A DNA stretch of 53,344 nt from Planctomycetota bacterium (GTDB taxonomy: Bacteria > Planctomycetota > UBA11346), in the NCBI GenBank assembly GCA_003136555.1, contig PLEW01000079.1:1-53344 (forward strand), in the 5' to 3' direction. The notes below the pieces were generated by a model that did no database searches, was not told where the DNA came from, and worked only from the letters and a program-made list of their open reading frames with translations. Below are positions 1-8,129 of the stretch, in pieces. Within the stretch, counting starts at the first letter, position 1. Every line of letters starts with the position of its first letter. Position numbers and translations under genes: made by a program.

Positions 1-1582
1 AACTGGGGGCCCTACCTAGCAGAGCGAGCAGTCGCGTCAGCACGGCATGCAGTCCGGCGATGTCGGGAGCCGGATCATGCACCTTCCAGAACATCTCGAT
101 CGCATTGTCGGGGTCGAGGAGCAGCTTGCCTTGCTTGTCGCGCGGGAAGTGCTGGTCGAAGAAGGTGATGCCGGCCGCTGCCACGTTGAGCATGGTCGTG
201 CGGGCGAAGGCCGCATCGCCGGTATAGTCGTAGTAGTCGAGCATCATCATGCTGAGCTCGAGGATCGGGGTGAAGTAGTGGTCGGTCCAGTTCTCAGGCG
301 CCTCCGGGCCGACGTACTTGAGGCCGCCCCAGAATGGCGCGGTTTCGGCGAAGTAGGCGCCGTCATGGTGGTAGTACTGCTTCACCTGGGCGGCATTGGC
401 GGGGATCATCGCGGCATACATGCCGAAGAGCGGGAGCATGAGGTCGAAGTCGCCGGCGACCAGACGCGGCCAGTACATGGCGCGGGTGTTCTGGAACCAG
501 TACTGCCCGCCCCAGTCGCGGAAATCGGCGTCCACGCCGGGTGCGCCGGCGCCGTTCTTGTGCCCCGGATCATCGACGTTGAAGATCGAGCCGTTGAACT
601 TGATCGGGTACGCGCCGCGTCCGCCGCAGGCGGTGATGAAGCGTTGGAGGAGGTACCCGCGGGTCACTTCCCCGGCCAGGGGGTCGCCATGGATGAATAT
701 CCAGCTCCTCTTCCAGAAGGCATCCCACCAGGCCTGGTGCTCCCGGCGGGCGCTCTCCAGCGGCACCGCATCACTTCCTGCGATCTGATGATCCAGCTGG
801 GAACGCCACTCGTCGATGGAGGCGGTTGCGGTGGTCAGGGGATGGATGGAGGCCAGGTGGGAGAGCGCAGGCACGCGCGAGCGCAGGCTGGTCGGGCCCT
901 GGGCGGTCAATCCGCTGCCGGTGATCGCCGCACCGAAGGTCCTGCCCTGGACCTGCGGTTCCGCGGAGGGTCCGTTGCGATGGTACCAGATGACGCGCTG
1001 GTCCAGGCCTGCGATCACGGTGTCGGCGGAGTAGGGGCCGCGCGCCGCGGTGCGTCCATCCTGAAGCGTGACGGTCATGGTCGAGGGCACCGTTGTGTCG
1101 GCCTCGATGCGGATCACCGGATGATGGGCGTCCACCCACACTCGCAGCCGAGCGGCGAGGGGGCCGGCTCCCATGGTGATGAGCATCTCGGCCTCATGCA
1201 GCTTGAGGATCTGGTGGAAGGGCGCTCCGCTGACGAGCGGCTTCGGCTCGAGGGAGACGCGCACGGCGCCGACCTTCATCAGGCCGCGATCGGCATGGAC
1301 ATTCTCGCCCCAGGCGTCGGTCTTGCCGATGGTGAATACCAGGTCTCCGGAGGATTCGACCCAGGCATTCAGGCCGATATCGCCGTTGCCGATCGGCATC
1401 GATTCCTGGGAGCTCGGACCGGGCGCATCCCAATCGACATCGTAGCCGGCCAGCTGAACCCCGATCGCGGTCCAGTCGGCAGCCTCCTGGGGCAGCGCCC
1501 TGGGAGCGCAGAGGAGCAGGGCGATGATGAGGGCGACGGTCGCTTTCAGAGGTACCTCGCTGACGCGGCATGGACCGGACAT
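1..1582 (-). CDS. DUF5703-like secreted protein (C-terminus beyond window edge)
   Basis: A minus-strand reading frame is open from the left edge to an ATG at 1582. It encodes at least 527 residues and its C-terminus is missing. An N-terminal hydrophobic stretch (ATVALIIALLLCAPRALP) looks like a signal peptide. The motif MPIGNGDIGLNAWVE followed by a block around IGKTDAW and ENVHADRGLMKVG is the hallmark of the DUF5703 N-terminal domain. That family resembles GH95/GH65-type (alpha/alpha)6 glycoside hydrolases and is common in PVC bacteria and Bacteroidetes. Aromatic-rich segments further on (WGGQYWFQNTRAMYWP, NWTDHYFTPILELS) fit a helical barrel. No ribosome-binding site precedes the ATG. A CTG at 1549 with GAGGT just upstream is an alternative start that would place the signal peptide right at the N-terminus. 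The gene lies 124 bp downstream of a GH87-like gene on the same strand, which suggests a shared role in extracellular glycan breakdown. The substrate cannot be told. Confidence 0.8.
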   Translation of the reverse strand, partial: MSGPCRVSEVPLKATVALIIALLLCAPRALPQEAADWTAIGVQLAGYDVDWDAPGPSSQESMPIGNGDIGLNAWVESSGDLVFTIGKTDAWGENVHADRGLMKVGAVRVSLEPKPLVSGAPFHQILKLHEAEMLITMGAGPLAARLRVWVDAHHPVIRIEADTTVPSTMTVTLQDGRTAARGPYSADTVIAGLDQRVIWYHRNGPSAEPQVQGRTFGAAITGSGLTAQGPTSLRSRVPALSHLASIHPLTTATASIDEWRSQLDHQIAGSDAVPLESARREHQAWWDAFWKRSWIFIHGDPLAGEVTRGYLLQRFITACGGRGAYPIKFNGSIFNVDDPGHKNGAGAPGVDADFRDWGGQYWFQNTRAMYWPRLVAGDFDLMLPLFGMYAAMIPANAAQVKQYYHHDGAYFAETAPFWGGLKYVGPEAPENWTDHYFTPILELSMMMLDYYDYTGDAAFARTTMLNVAAAGITFFDQHFPRDKQGKLLLDPDNAIEMFWKVHDPAPDIAGLHAVLTRLLALLGRAPS

Positions 1583-1706
1583 GTGGCTGCGCAGCCGGCC
1601 AGGGGCGATCGCCGCAAACCCCTCGGCTGGAATCCAAGGGTGATCGGCGAGGGCACGGACAGGCCAGCCCTGCCATGCCCGGGGGCGGTAGCGTGCGCGA
1701 CCGTCC

Positions 1707-3623
1707 TCACGGCTGTGCCAGGGCGCTGCGCACGGCGTCGCCGAAGCTGAAGGTGAAGCGCGGCTTGCCCTGGGCCGTGGAGCTGTCGTTCCGGATCGCA
1801 GAGCCGGCTCCGGCATCGCTGGTGATCGCCTTGCCGTCGATGGTCAGTCGGCTGAAGGACAGGCTGCCCATGGCATCCGCACCGGCCCAGACGCCGTAGA
1901 CGCCGTCGATGATCGGCGAGCTGGAGGCCGCAGCCACGCCCAGGGCGAAGCCATCGACGGTGATCGCATCCGCGTGCGCTGCCGAGAGCACGCCGATGTT
2001 CCCGTCGCTGCCGGGCGAGACCACCTCGAGGGCATAGGACAGGCTCTTCGCGATCGTCAGGTGGTTGAGATCCACCCCGGCGATGCTCTGGTGATGCGGG
2101 CAGATGGTCACCGCGGCGCGCCAGGCATTCCATCCCGAATCGAAGCCGCCGCAGCGGATGATGTCGCAGCGCTGGGCGACGGTCGTGGCGCTGAAGCGGT
2201 TCTTGCCGATGGGGAAGGTGCCCGAGATGAGGATGCCGCAGCCGTAGGGCATGTCGGTGAAGACGCAGTCCTGGATGGCATTGCCCTCGCCGCCATAGAT
2301 GGCCGCACCATTGCCCAGCGAACTCAGCTGGCCGGTGCAGTTCCTGATCACATTCCGCCCGGGCTCGAAGGTCTGGGCGGCATAGGCGGCCGGCCAGACG
2401 GCGAAGCAGTCGTCGCCGCAGCCGCGCGCGGTGCAGTCGGCGATGATCGCATTGCGCACCCCGACGCAGAGATTGACGCCATCGGCGATGGTATTGCGGA
2501 AGCGGCAGCCGGCGATGAGCAGGCCGCTGGAGTTGGCGATCCACGCCCCGGTCTTGGTGTGCTCGACCCAGACGCGTTCGATGCTGCTGCCGCTGCCGAA
2601 GGATTCGCCGAATCCGTCATTGGCATCGCCATCGTTGCGATGGTCGAGCCTGCCGATGATCGAGAAGTCGCGGATGTGGATGGCGTCGCCGCCGCCATTG
2701 AAGCGGATCTGCTTGGATGGCCCCAGATTGTAGCGGGCGGGATCGCCGACCAGGGTGGTATGCCACATGCCGGCGCCCTGGATGGTGAGATCGCGGATAT
2801 TGTTGAGGTCTCCTGCGATCAGGTAGTCGCCAGCGGGGATCCACACCGCCTTGCCCTGGGACCGGGCGGCATCGATGCATGCCTGGAACGCGATGGTGTC
2901 ATCAGCCGTTGCGTCACCCTTGGCGCCGGAGGCGATGACCGACAGGGCGTCGGGTGGTGGCGGCAATGGAGCGGGGATCTTCTCCAGGTCCACCAGGTCG
3001 ATGATGCAGTAGGCGGCGGCATCATCCGCGCTCTTCTCGATGCGGATGGCGTCGTGCATGCGGATCTCGAGCCCCTTGCAGCGCACCTCATCGAAGAAAT
3101 TGCGGGGGTTGCCATCGCTCGGCTTGTTGCTGAAGGTATAGCCGCCATAGCGCCAGGAATAGCGCGAGGTCACCTTCAGCCGGGTGGCTTCCCGTCCGTT
3201 GATCAGCACCGTCAAGGTCGAATCCAGGCCGCGGCCATCCTCGGAATCCGGCAGGCAATAGCGGATCACCAGGGCATTCGCGTCGGCGGATGCGCTGAAT
3301 TGCACCGAGGAGCCGGCGGCCCTGAGTTTGACGCATCGTCCGCCTGAGGCCTCCATCTCGACGGTGTTCCTCACCCCTGCAGTCCTGCTGGGCGTGGCGG
3401 GGTGGGGGCCGAGCACCTCGCCACCGGCGATCTGCATGTCTTCGGCCTCGTAGGTGATCCAGGGCAGCGATGCTCCTCGTCCCTGGTCGGAGGCGAGCAC
3501 GGTCGTTTTCGCCGCTGAGGCGATGCACAGGGCGACCCCGAGGGGGAAGACCGCCAGCCGGAGGAAGCCCCTGGTGAGGACAGGTCTTCGTGCGTATGGG
3601 AAGCGGGAAATGGATTCGCTCAT
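1707..3623 (-). CDS. secreted GH87-like parallel beta-helix protein (alpha-1,3-glucanase/mycodextranase-like)
   Basis: This 638-residue protein has an N-terminal signal peptide after a basic stretch. A CBM6/35-type beta-sandwich follows (about residues 60-215, starting near WITYEAEDMQIAGGE). The rest is a right-handed parallel beta-helix of the pectate-lyase superfamily, opening with the typical entry SVIASGAKGDATADDT. Two helix-coil motifs match the active-site region of GH87 alpha-1,3-glucanases: an Asp in ADGVN (about residue 381) and the Asp pair in CGDDCFAVW (about residues 404-405). The domain order CBM35-like plus beta-helix is also that of GH87 enzymes, so hydrolysis of alpha-glucan is the best inference, though other polysaccharides are possible. 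The ATG at 3623 was preferred to 3662 because it starts just before the signal peptide. A LacI-type operator-like site lies about 225 bp upstream. The DUF5703 gene follows on the same strand. Confidence 0.82.
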   Translation of the reverse strand: MSESISRFPYARRPVLTRGFLRLAVFPLGVALCIASAAKTTVLASDQGRGASLPWITYEAEDMQIAGGEVLGPHPATPSRTAGVRNTVEMEASGGRCVKLRAAGSSVQFSASADANALVIRYCLPDSEDGRGLDSTLTVLINGREATRLKVTSRYSWRYGGYTFSNKPSDGNPRNFFDEVRCKGLEIRMHDAIRIEKSADDAAAYCIIDLVDLEKIPAPLPPPPDALSVIASGAKGDATADDTIAFQACIDAARSQGKAVWIPAGDYLIAGDLNNIRDLTIQGAGMWHTTLVGDPARYNLGPSKQIRFNGGGDAIHIRDFSIIGRLDHRNDGDANDGFGESFGSGSSIERVWVEHTKTGAWIANSSGLLIAGCRFRNTIADGVNLCVGVRNAIIADCTARGCGDDCFAVWPAAYAAQTFEPGRNVIRNCTGQLSSLGNGAAIYGGEGNAIQDCVFTDMPYGCGILISGTFPIGKNRFSATTVAQRCDIIRCGGFDSGWNAWRAAVTICPHHQSIAGVDLNHLTIAKSLSYALEVVSPGSDGNIGVLSAAHADAITVDGFALGVAAASSSPIIDGVYGVWAGADAMGSLSFSRLTIDGKAITSDAGAGSAIRNDSSTAQGKPRFTFSFGDAVRSALAQP

Positions 3624-4095
3624 CTCTCGTCGTGTCCATGGGCAGGGATCAGCTCGATCCAAGCGGCGTGCCTAAGGTAAACGTCGTCCACTGTGCCTGT
3701 GACTGGTGAAGAGGGAGTCTGCATCGCCGAGCCTTGCTGCGGTGGCTTGCTTGTGCATACGCGAGCGGAGAAGCAATGGCCATCGGCGGTATCCGAATCC
3801 GACGCGGCGATGCCTCGCGCCGATATGGCATGCCGTCGCCAGTTCCGCGAACCGTTTCATTCTAGCTGGTTGACGACACCTCGACTGTCCTTGCGGCATC
3901 GGCCTGGACTACGGCACAGGTGCAGCATCTACAGGATCAGGGTCCGCCCCGTGCGCGCGGCGGTGCCGACGTGCTCCGCCAGTATCGTGGCTTCAACGGC
4001 GCCTCGGCATTCTCCCGAGCTCCGTCCACCAGGGCGATCGCTGAGCGAGGAGGACGGGCAGTCGACGTTCACCATCAGCATCTTCATCTGGGGCA
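3624..4095. other. intergenic region upstream of the GH87-like gene
   Basis: About 470 bp without a convincing gene. Short open frames on both strands have arginine/serine-rich shadow composition and no ribosome-binding sites. The only distinct element is the operator-like palindrome at 3848-3859. The promoter of the minus-strand GH87-like gene presumably lies here, but I see no clear -35/-10 pair. Confidence 0.5.
3848..3859 (-). promoter_or_regulatory. LacI-family operator-like site
   Basis: Read on the minus strand, in the direction of the GH87-like gene, the site is TGAAACGGTTCG. It is an imperfect palindrome centred on CG and differs at two of 12 positions from the perfect palindrome TGAAACGTTTCA at 17922-17933, including identical flanking AA on the 5' side. 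CG-centred palindromes of this form are typical for LacI/GalR/CcpA regulators. No LacI-type gene is present in the window. Confidence 0.4.
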
Positions 4096-4398
4096 TCACT
4101 GGCAGAACAGGACGACGAGGATCTGCGTCATGACGGTTCGCATCGGCATGGACAGCGGAAGGACGGCGGCCCATGCCATGGCCGGTCCATCGCTGTCCAT
4201 CGGGTTGCTGGCGAATGCCAGGGCAGGCGGATCGGCCGTGCTCATGGCGCGCATGCCGCTGATGCGGACGAAAATCATGCGTCGCAGCCCGAGGGCGAGC
4301 CAGGCGATGGAGATCAGCCGACCCTTCGCTCGAGAGTCCCATCCTCGGCCGGCCGGCAGCAGTAGGGCAATGCAGCCGCACGCGCACATCGGGATCAC
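4096..4398 (-). CDS. possible small hydrophobic protein downstream of pta
   Basis: A 100-residue frame begins at a GTG only 3 bp after the pta stop codon and could be translationally coupled to it. Two moderately hydrophobic stretches flank a more polar middle (near the N-terminus around CACGCIALLL, and at the C-terminus around MAWAAVLPLSMPMRTVMTQILVVLF). Third codon positions are GC-rich like those of neighbouring genes. I recognise no family, and the downstream end looks abrupt. It may be a genuine small membrane protein, a remnant, or a chance frame. Confidence 0.3.
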   Translation of the reverse strand: MIPMCACGCIALLLPAGRGWDSRAKGRLISIAWLALGLRRMIFVRISGMRAMSTADPPALAFASNPMDSDGPAMAWAAVLPLSMPMRTVMTQILVVLFCQ

Positions 4399-4401
4399 AC
4401 G

Positions 4402-6486
4402 TCATGCTTGCCGTGCTTGGATGGCCGTGAGGGCGATGGTGTACACGATGTCTTCCACCAATGCCCCGCGGCTGAGGTCATTGACCGGCTTGGCCAGGCC
4501 CTGGAGCATCGGTCCGATGGAGACGACACCGGCGCTGCGTTGCACCGCCTTGTAGGTGGTGTTGCCGGTATTCAGATCGGGAAAGACGAAGACCGTGGCC
4601 TGTCCCGCTACGGGGCTTCCGGGCAGCTTGTTGCGGGCGACGCTGGCGATGGCCGCCGCATCGTATTGCAGCGGGCCATCGATGGCGAGGTCGGGGCGTC
4701 GCTCCCGCGCAATGCGTGTCGCTTCGCGCACCTTGTCGACATCGCTGCCGGTGCCGGATGAGCCAGTCGAATAGCTGATCATCGCCACCCGCGGCTCGAT
4801 CCCGAATGCCTGCGCGGAATTGGCGCTCTGGATCGCTATATCGGCGAGCTCGCTGGCGCTCGGATCGGGATTGACCGCACAATCGCCGTACACCACCACC
4901 TGCTCGGGCAGGCACATGAAGAATATCGACGAGACCAAGCCGCTCCCTGGTGGGGTCTTGATGATCTGCAATGCCGGACGGATCGTATGCGCCGTGGTAT
5001 GGATGGCGCCGGATACCAGGCCATCGACTTCGCCACGCTTCAGCATCATGGTGGCTACAACGATGGGATCGGAAAGCTCCTCCCTGGCCCGGATCGCGGT
5101 CATCCCCTTGGCCCGGCGCAGCTCGACCAGGGGTTCCACATAGCGTTCGGCGATCAGCGCCGGGTCGATCAGGTTGATGCCGTCCGGCAGGATCAGGCCT
5201 TGATGACGCGCCACTTGCCTGATCTCGTCCGCTCGACCGAGCAGGGTGCAGGTGGCGATGCCGCGGTTGTGGCATTCGATCGCAGCGCGCACCGTACGGG
5301 GCTCGCTCCCCTCGGGCAGCACGATGCGGGCCTGGGCACGCCGGGCGGCTTCAATGAGCCGATGGCGGAATGCCGGGGGGCTCAGGCGATGCCCACGGCT
5401 GGTGGCCGCAAGGCTCTTCACCCACTCGGAATCGAGATGGTCCGCCAGCCCGGCCGCGACCGCCTCGGCCCGTTCCCGATCGTCGATTGCCACCGAGTTG
5501 TCCATCTCATGGACGCGGGCCGCGGTCTCATAGGTGTTGCTGCCGATCAGCAGGATGGGAAGGCCGGTCGCCCGCGCCGCCTGCGTCAGCGCATCGACGG
5601 CGGGATCCGGGGCGATCCCGGCAGTCAGCAGCAGGCCGGCGATGTTGACGCCATTCAGCGCTGCAAGGCAGACCGCCATGATGACATCATGGCGGTCACC
5701 GGGAGTGATGATCAGGCTGCCAGGCTCGAGCGCTTTCAGTACTCCAGGCACAGACTGTGCGCATACGGTCACGCGGACGATCCGGCGCGTCGGATCTCCG
5801 GCATTCAGGATGGAAGCGCCCAGTGCACGCGCAAGGTCGACGGTCCTCTGCTGGTCGAGCTCCGGCAGGTACGGGAATGTCCCGATCACGTGAATGCCGA
5901 TCTGCGCCACGGCGGCGCCGAAGGCAGCCAGGCGGAGCGCATCCTCGGACACCTGGTTGAGGATGCAGCCGACGACGCGGTGTCCGGTGCCGGATCCGCC
6001 GTCGCTATCGGAAAAGAGCCGCGCGGCTATGCCCAGGCTCTCCGCCACCTCGGCCGGTTCGCGCCCATGCAGCCCCTCGACCAGCACCACCTCGGCATCG
6101 AAGCTGAGGGCGAGGGCCTGATTGAGTCGGTTGGAGTGGGTCATATCCGTGGAGGGGACCAGCCCCTCGACGATGATGACATCCGCTTCCGGCATCACGG
6201 CATCGCATCGTTCCACCACCTCTTCCATCAGCAGCTGATCATCGCCGGCACTCAGGAGCTTGATCGCATGCTCGAGCGGGAGTGGCTCTGGCGGATCCAG
6301 CGTCGAGATCATCCGCACCAGCGCTGTCGAGCGTTCCGGCCCGTCATCGCCCACGCACTGCTGGGCGATCGGCTTGCAGAATGCGACTGGCACACCCTGG
6401 CGTTCGAAGGCCCGGACGAGGGACAGGCACGTGGAGGTCAAACCTGCACGGTGGCTCGCTGGGACGACGAGAAGCGTGTGCCGCAT
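4402..6486 (-). CDS. pta: phosphate acetyltransferase (long, three-domain form)
   Basis: This 694-residue enzyme interconverts acetyl-CoA plus phosphate and acetyl phosphate plus CoA. With the acetate kinase gene just upstream it forms the Pta-AckA pathway for acetate overflow and ATP formation. Domains run in the order BioD/CobQ-like P-loop fold (about 1-230), DRTGG domain (about 230-355) and catalytic PTA_PTB domain (about 380-690). The last contains the conserved SGAIHTTAHTIRPALQ, SYSTGSSG and FPDLNTGNTTYKAVQRS blocks. Length is close to the 714-residue E. coli enzyme. The start at 6486 is fixed by a perfect AGGAGG 7 bp upstream that overlaps the ackA stop codon; the frame extends further upstream, but only as overlap with ackA. 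The N-terminal P-loop is degenerate: PASHRAGLTS has no Lys before the Thr/Ser pair, so nucleotide binding there is doubtful and the domain is probably structural or regulatory. Confidence 0.96.
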   Translation of the reverse strand: MRHTLLVVPASHRAGLTSTCLSLVRAFERQGVPVAFCKPIAQQCVGDDGPERSTALVRMISTLDPPEPLPLEHAIKLLSAGDDQLLMEEVVERCDAVMPEADVIIVEGLVPSTDMTHSNRLNQALALSFDAEVVLVEGLHGREPAEVAESLGIAARLFSDSDGGSGTGHRVVGCILNQVSEDALRLAAFGAAVAQIGIHVIGTFPYLPELDQQRTVDLARALGASILNAGDPTRRIVRVTVCAQSVPGVLKALEPGSLIITPGDRHDVIMAVCLAALNGVNIAGLLLTAGIAPDPAVDALTQAARATGLPILLIGSNTYETAARVHEMDNSVAIDDRERAEAVAAGLADHLDSEWVKSLAATSRGHRLSPPAFRHRLIEAARRAQARIVLPEGSEPRTVRAAIECHNRGIATCTLLGRADEIRQVARHQGLILPDGINLIDPALIAERYVEPLVELRRAKGMTAIRAREELSDPIVVATMMLKRGEVDGLVSGAIHTTAHTIRPALQIIKTPPGSGLVSSIFFMCLPEQVVVYGDCAVNPDPSASELADIAIQSANSAQAFGIEPRVAMISYSTGSSGTGSDVDKVREATRIARERRPDLAIDGPLQYDAAAIASVARNKLPGSPVAGQATVFVFPDLNTGNTTYKAVQRSAGVVSIGPMLQGLAKPVNDLSRGALVEDIVYTIALTAIQARQA

Positions 6487-6493
6487 GGTCAGG

Positions 6494-6499
6494 CCTCCT
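6494..6499 (-). promoter_or_regulatory. pta ribosome-binding site overlapping the ackA stop
   Basis: The minus strand reads AGGAGG here, 7 bases before the pta ATG at 6486. It shares bases with the TAG stop of ackA (6498-6500). Termination on ackA would deliver ribosomes directly to pta, consistent with translational coupling of the two enzymes. Confidence 0.75.
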
Positions 6500-7703
6500 A
6501 GGCGGGCGATCGTGAGACGAGACTTGCGGTGTCGCGGGCGATGGCCAGCTCCTCGTCCGTCGGCACGACGAGGGCGCAAGCCGCGGATGGTGCCGTGATG
6601 CGGCCTTCCGCCAGGCGGCCATGATGCAGATTGAGCCGTTTGTCCTCCACCAGGCCGAGGAAGGCGAGGTATGACAGCGTCCTCGATCGCACCTCTATGC
6701 TATGCTCGCCAATGCCACCGGTGAATACCAGGGCGTCAAGGCCACCGAGCGGTACCGTGAGGGCGGCGATCGCCTTGGCCAGGCGATAGCAGAAGATCGC
6801 GATCGCCAGGCGAGCGCCTTCGTGACCCGCATCGGCGGCAGCTGAGAGCGTGCGCATATCATTGCTGAGGCCTGACAGGCCGAGCAATCCGCTATCGTGA
6901 TTCAGGCTATGGGTGACGGCCTCAGCGTCGATGCCCGCGTGCCTGATCAAATGGGCGAACATGCCAGGATCGATGTCGCCAGATCTCGTGCCCATCACCA
7001 AGCCTTCAAGTGGTGTCATGCCCATGGTCGTATCGATCGAGCGACCGCCCCGGATGGCACAGGCACTGCAGCCATTGCCGAGGTGGGCGGTCACCAGGCG
7101 GACATCGTCCACCGGTCGGCCAAGCCGCCGCGCCGCCTCCTGGGCCACGAAGCGATGGCTGGTCCCATGGAAACCATAGCGGCGGACGTTATGCCGATCA
7201 TACCAGTGCGAGGGCACGGCATAGCGAAACGCCACTTCAGGCATGGTCTGGTGGAAGGCGGTGTCGAAAACAGCGACTTGGGGAAGGTGCGGGAAGAGCC
7301 GGCGGGTGGTCGAGATGCCCGCAAGGTTTGCCGGGTTGTGCAGTGGCGCGAGGGGGATGCACGCCGATATGCCCGAGACCACCGCGTCATCGATCCGGGC
7401 CGAGGCGAAGAAATGGCAGCCGCCATGGACGACCCGGTGTCCGATAGCTGCGATCTGAGCGTAGGCCACATCGGTGAGCAGGGCGGCGATGACTGCACAC
7501 GCACCTGGGATCGACGCATCGTCGAGAGGTACGGCATGATGCTCCGCGCTGTTCGGGCTGCAGCTCCAGGTCAGTCCAGCTTCGGCCGTACCCAGGCGTT
7601 CGGCCACCCCCCGCCAGGTAACGAATCCCGTAGCGGGGTCGATAACTGCGCATTTGAGCGTGGAGCTGCCCGCATTGAGGACCAAAATGTTCATGTCAGC
7701 CAT
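6498..7703 (-). CDS. ackA: acetate kinase
   Basis: This 401-residue ASKHA-fold kinase transfers phosphate from acetyl phosphate to ADP, giving acetate and ATP. Visible family motifs are the phosphate-1 loop NILVLNAGSSTLK at the N-terminus, FDTAFHQTMP with the catalytic Asp, RRYGFHGTSH, the phosphate-2 segment AHLGNGCS, the GMTPLEGLVMGTRSGDID block, the adenosine loop FTGGIGEHS and the C-terminal metal-binding Glu region PTDEELAIA. Length matches the family (about 400). An ATG three codons downstream (7694) is an equally possible start, and neither has a clear ribosome-binding site. ackA is the first gene of an ackA-pta operon and diverges from an atypical pyruvate kinase gene, so the 426-bp region between them may co-regulate pyruvate and acetate metabolism. 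Confidence 0.97.
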   Translation of the reverse strand: MADMNILVLNAGSSTLKCAVIDPATGFVTWRGVAERLGTAEAGLTWSCSPNSAEHHAVPLDDASIPGACAVIAALLTDVAYAQIAAIGHRVVHGGCHFFASARIDDAVVSGISACIPLAPLHNPANLAGISTTRRLFPHLPQVAVFDTAFHQTMPEVAFRYAVPSHWYDRHNVRRYGFHGTSHRFVAQEAARRLGRPVDDVRLVTAHLGNGCSACAIRGGRSIDTTMGMTPLEGLVMGTRSGDIDPGMFAHLIRHAGIDAEAVTHSLNHDSGLLGLSGLSNDMRTLSAAADAGHEGARLAIAIFCYRLAKAIAALTVPLGGLDALVFTGGIGEHSIEVRSRTLSYLAFLGLVEDKRLNLHHGRLAEGRITAPSAACALVVPTDEELAIARDTASLVSRSPA

Positions 7704-8129
7704 ATGCTTAACGCCGTTCCCCGCCCTGGCCAGCGGGTCCGGCGCGAACGTCAGCAGTCCGATCGGGCCCCTCCGAGGCCTCCTGGATCAGAACGGCGCT
7801 CCCTCAGGACCGGCATCGGGGTGCGAACAACCGGGTTTCGACGCAAGCCGCATCTCCAGCCGACATACATCACGATGTCGGCATCCGATTCCGCGGGCTT
7901 GCCTTCGGAGGCTTGCCCCAGCTGGGGTGCAATTCGGCTCGGGCTCGACCCTCTTCATCTCCCATGCGCATGCCGCACGCACTTCGGGTGTAGTCCCCCG
8001 GTGCACTGCATCGGGACCACGGTGGCGCGCGCTCGCCGGAATCCATGTCAATACGACCCGGCCTTCCCGGACAGCCTTCCCCATATGCTCATGGGACATT
8101 CTTGGCGAACTGGCAGAATCGCCGTCGTC
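7704..8129. other. divergent ackA / pyruvate kinase control region
   Basis: No gene is supported in these 426 bp. The region holds a perfect 7-bp inverted repeat (CCGACAT at 7860-7866 and ATGTCGG at 7875-7881, 8-base loop) and a 12-bp perfect palindrome CCCCAGCTGGGG at 7916-7927. Both could be protein-binding sites or RNA hairpins in the leaders of ackA or the kinase. I could not identify canonical -35/-10 boxes. Confidence 0.4.

Noticed and set aside
47-1750. Plus-strand open frame of 567 codons at the left end.
   Set aside because: The opposite strand encodes the DUF5703 protein with clear family motifs. The plus frame is its GC-rich shadow.
3929-4405. Minus-strand frame of 158 codons starting with ATGA overlap at the pta stop.
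   Set aside because: Arg/His/Pro-rich with no secondary-structure logic; the competing GTG frame at 4398 looks more protein-like, though it too is weak.
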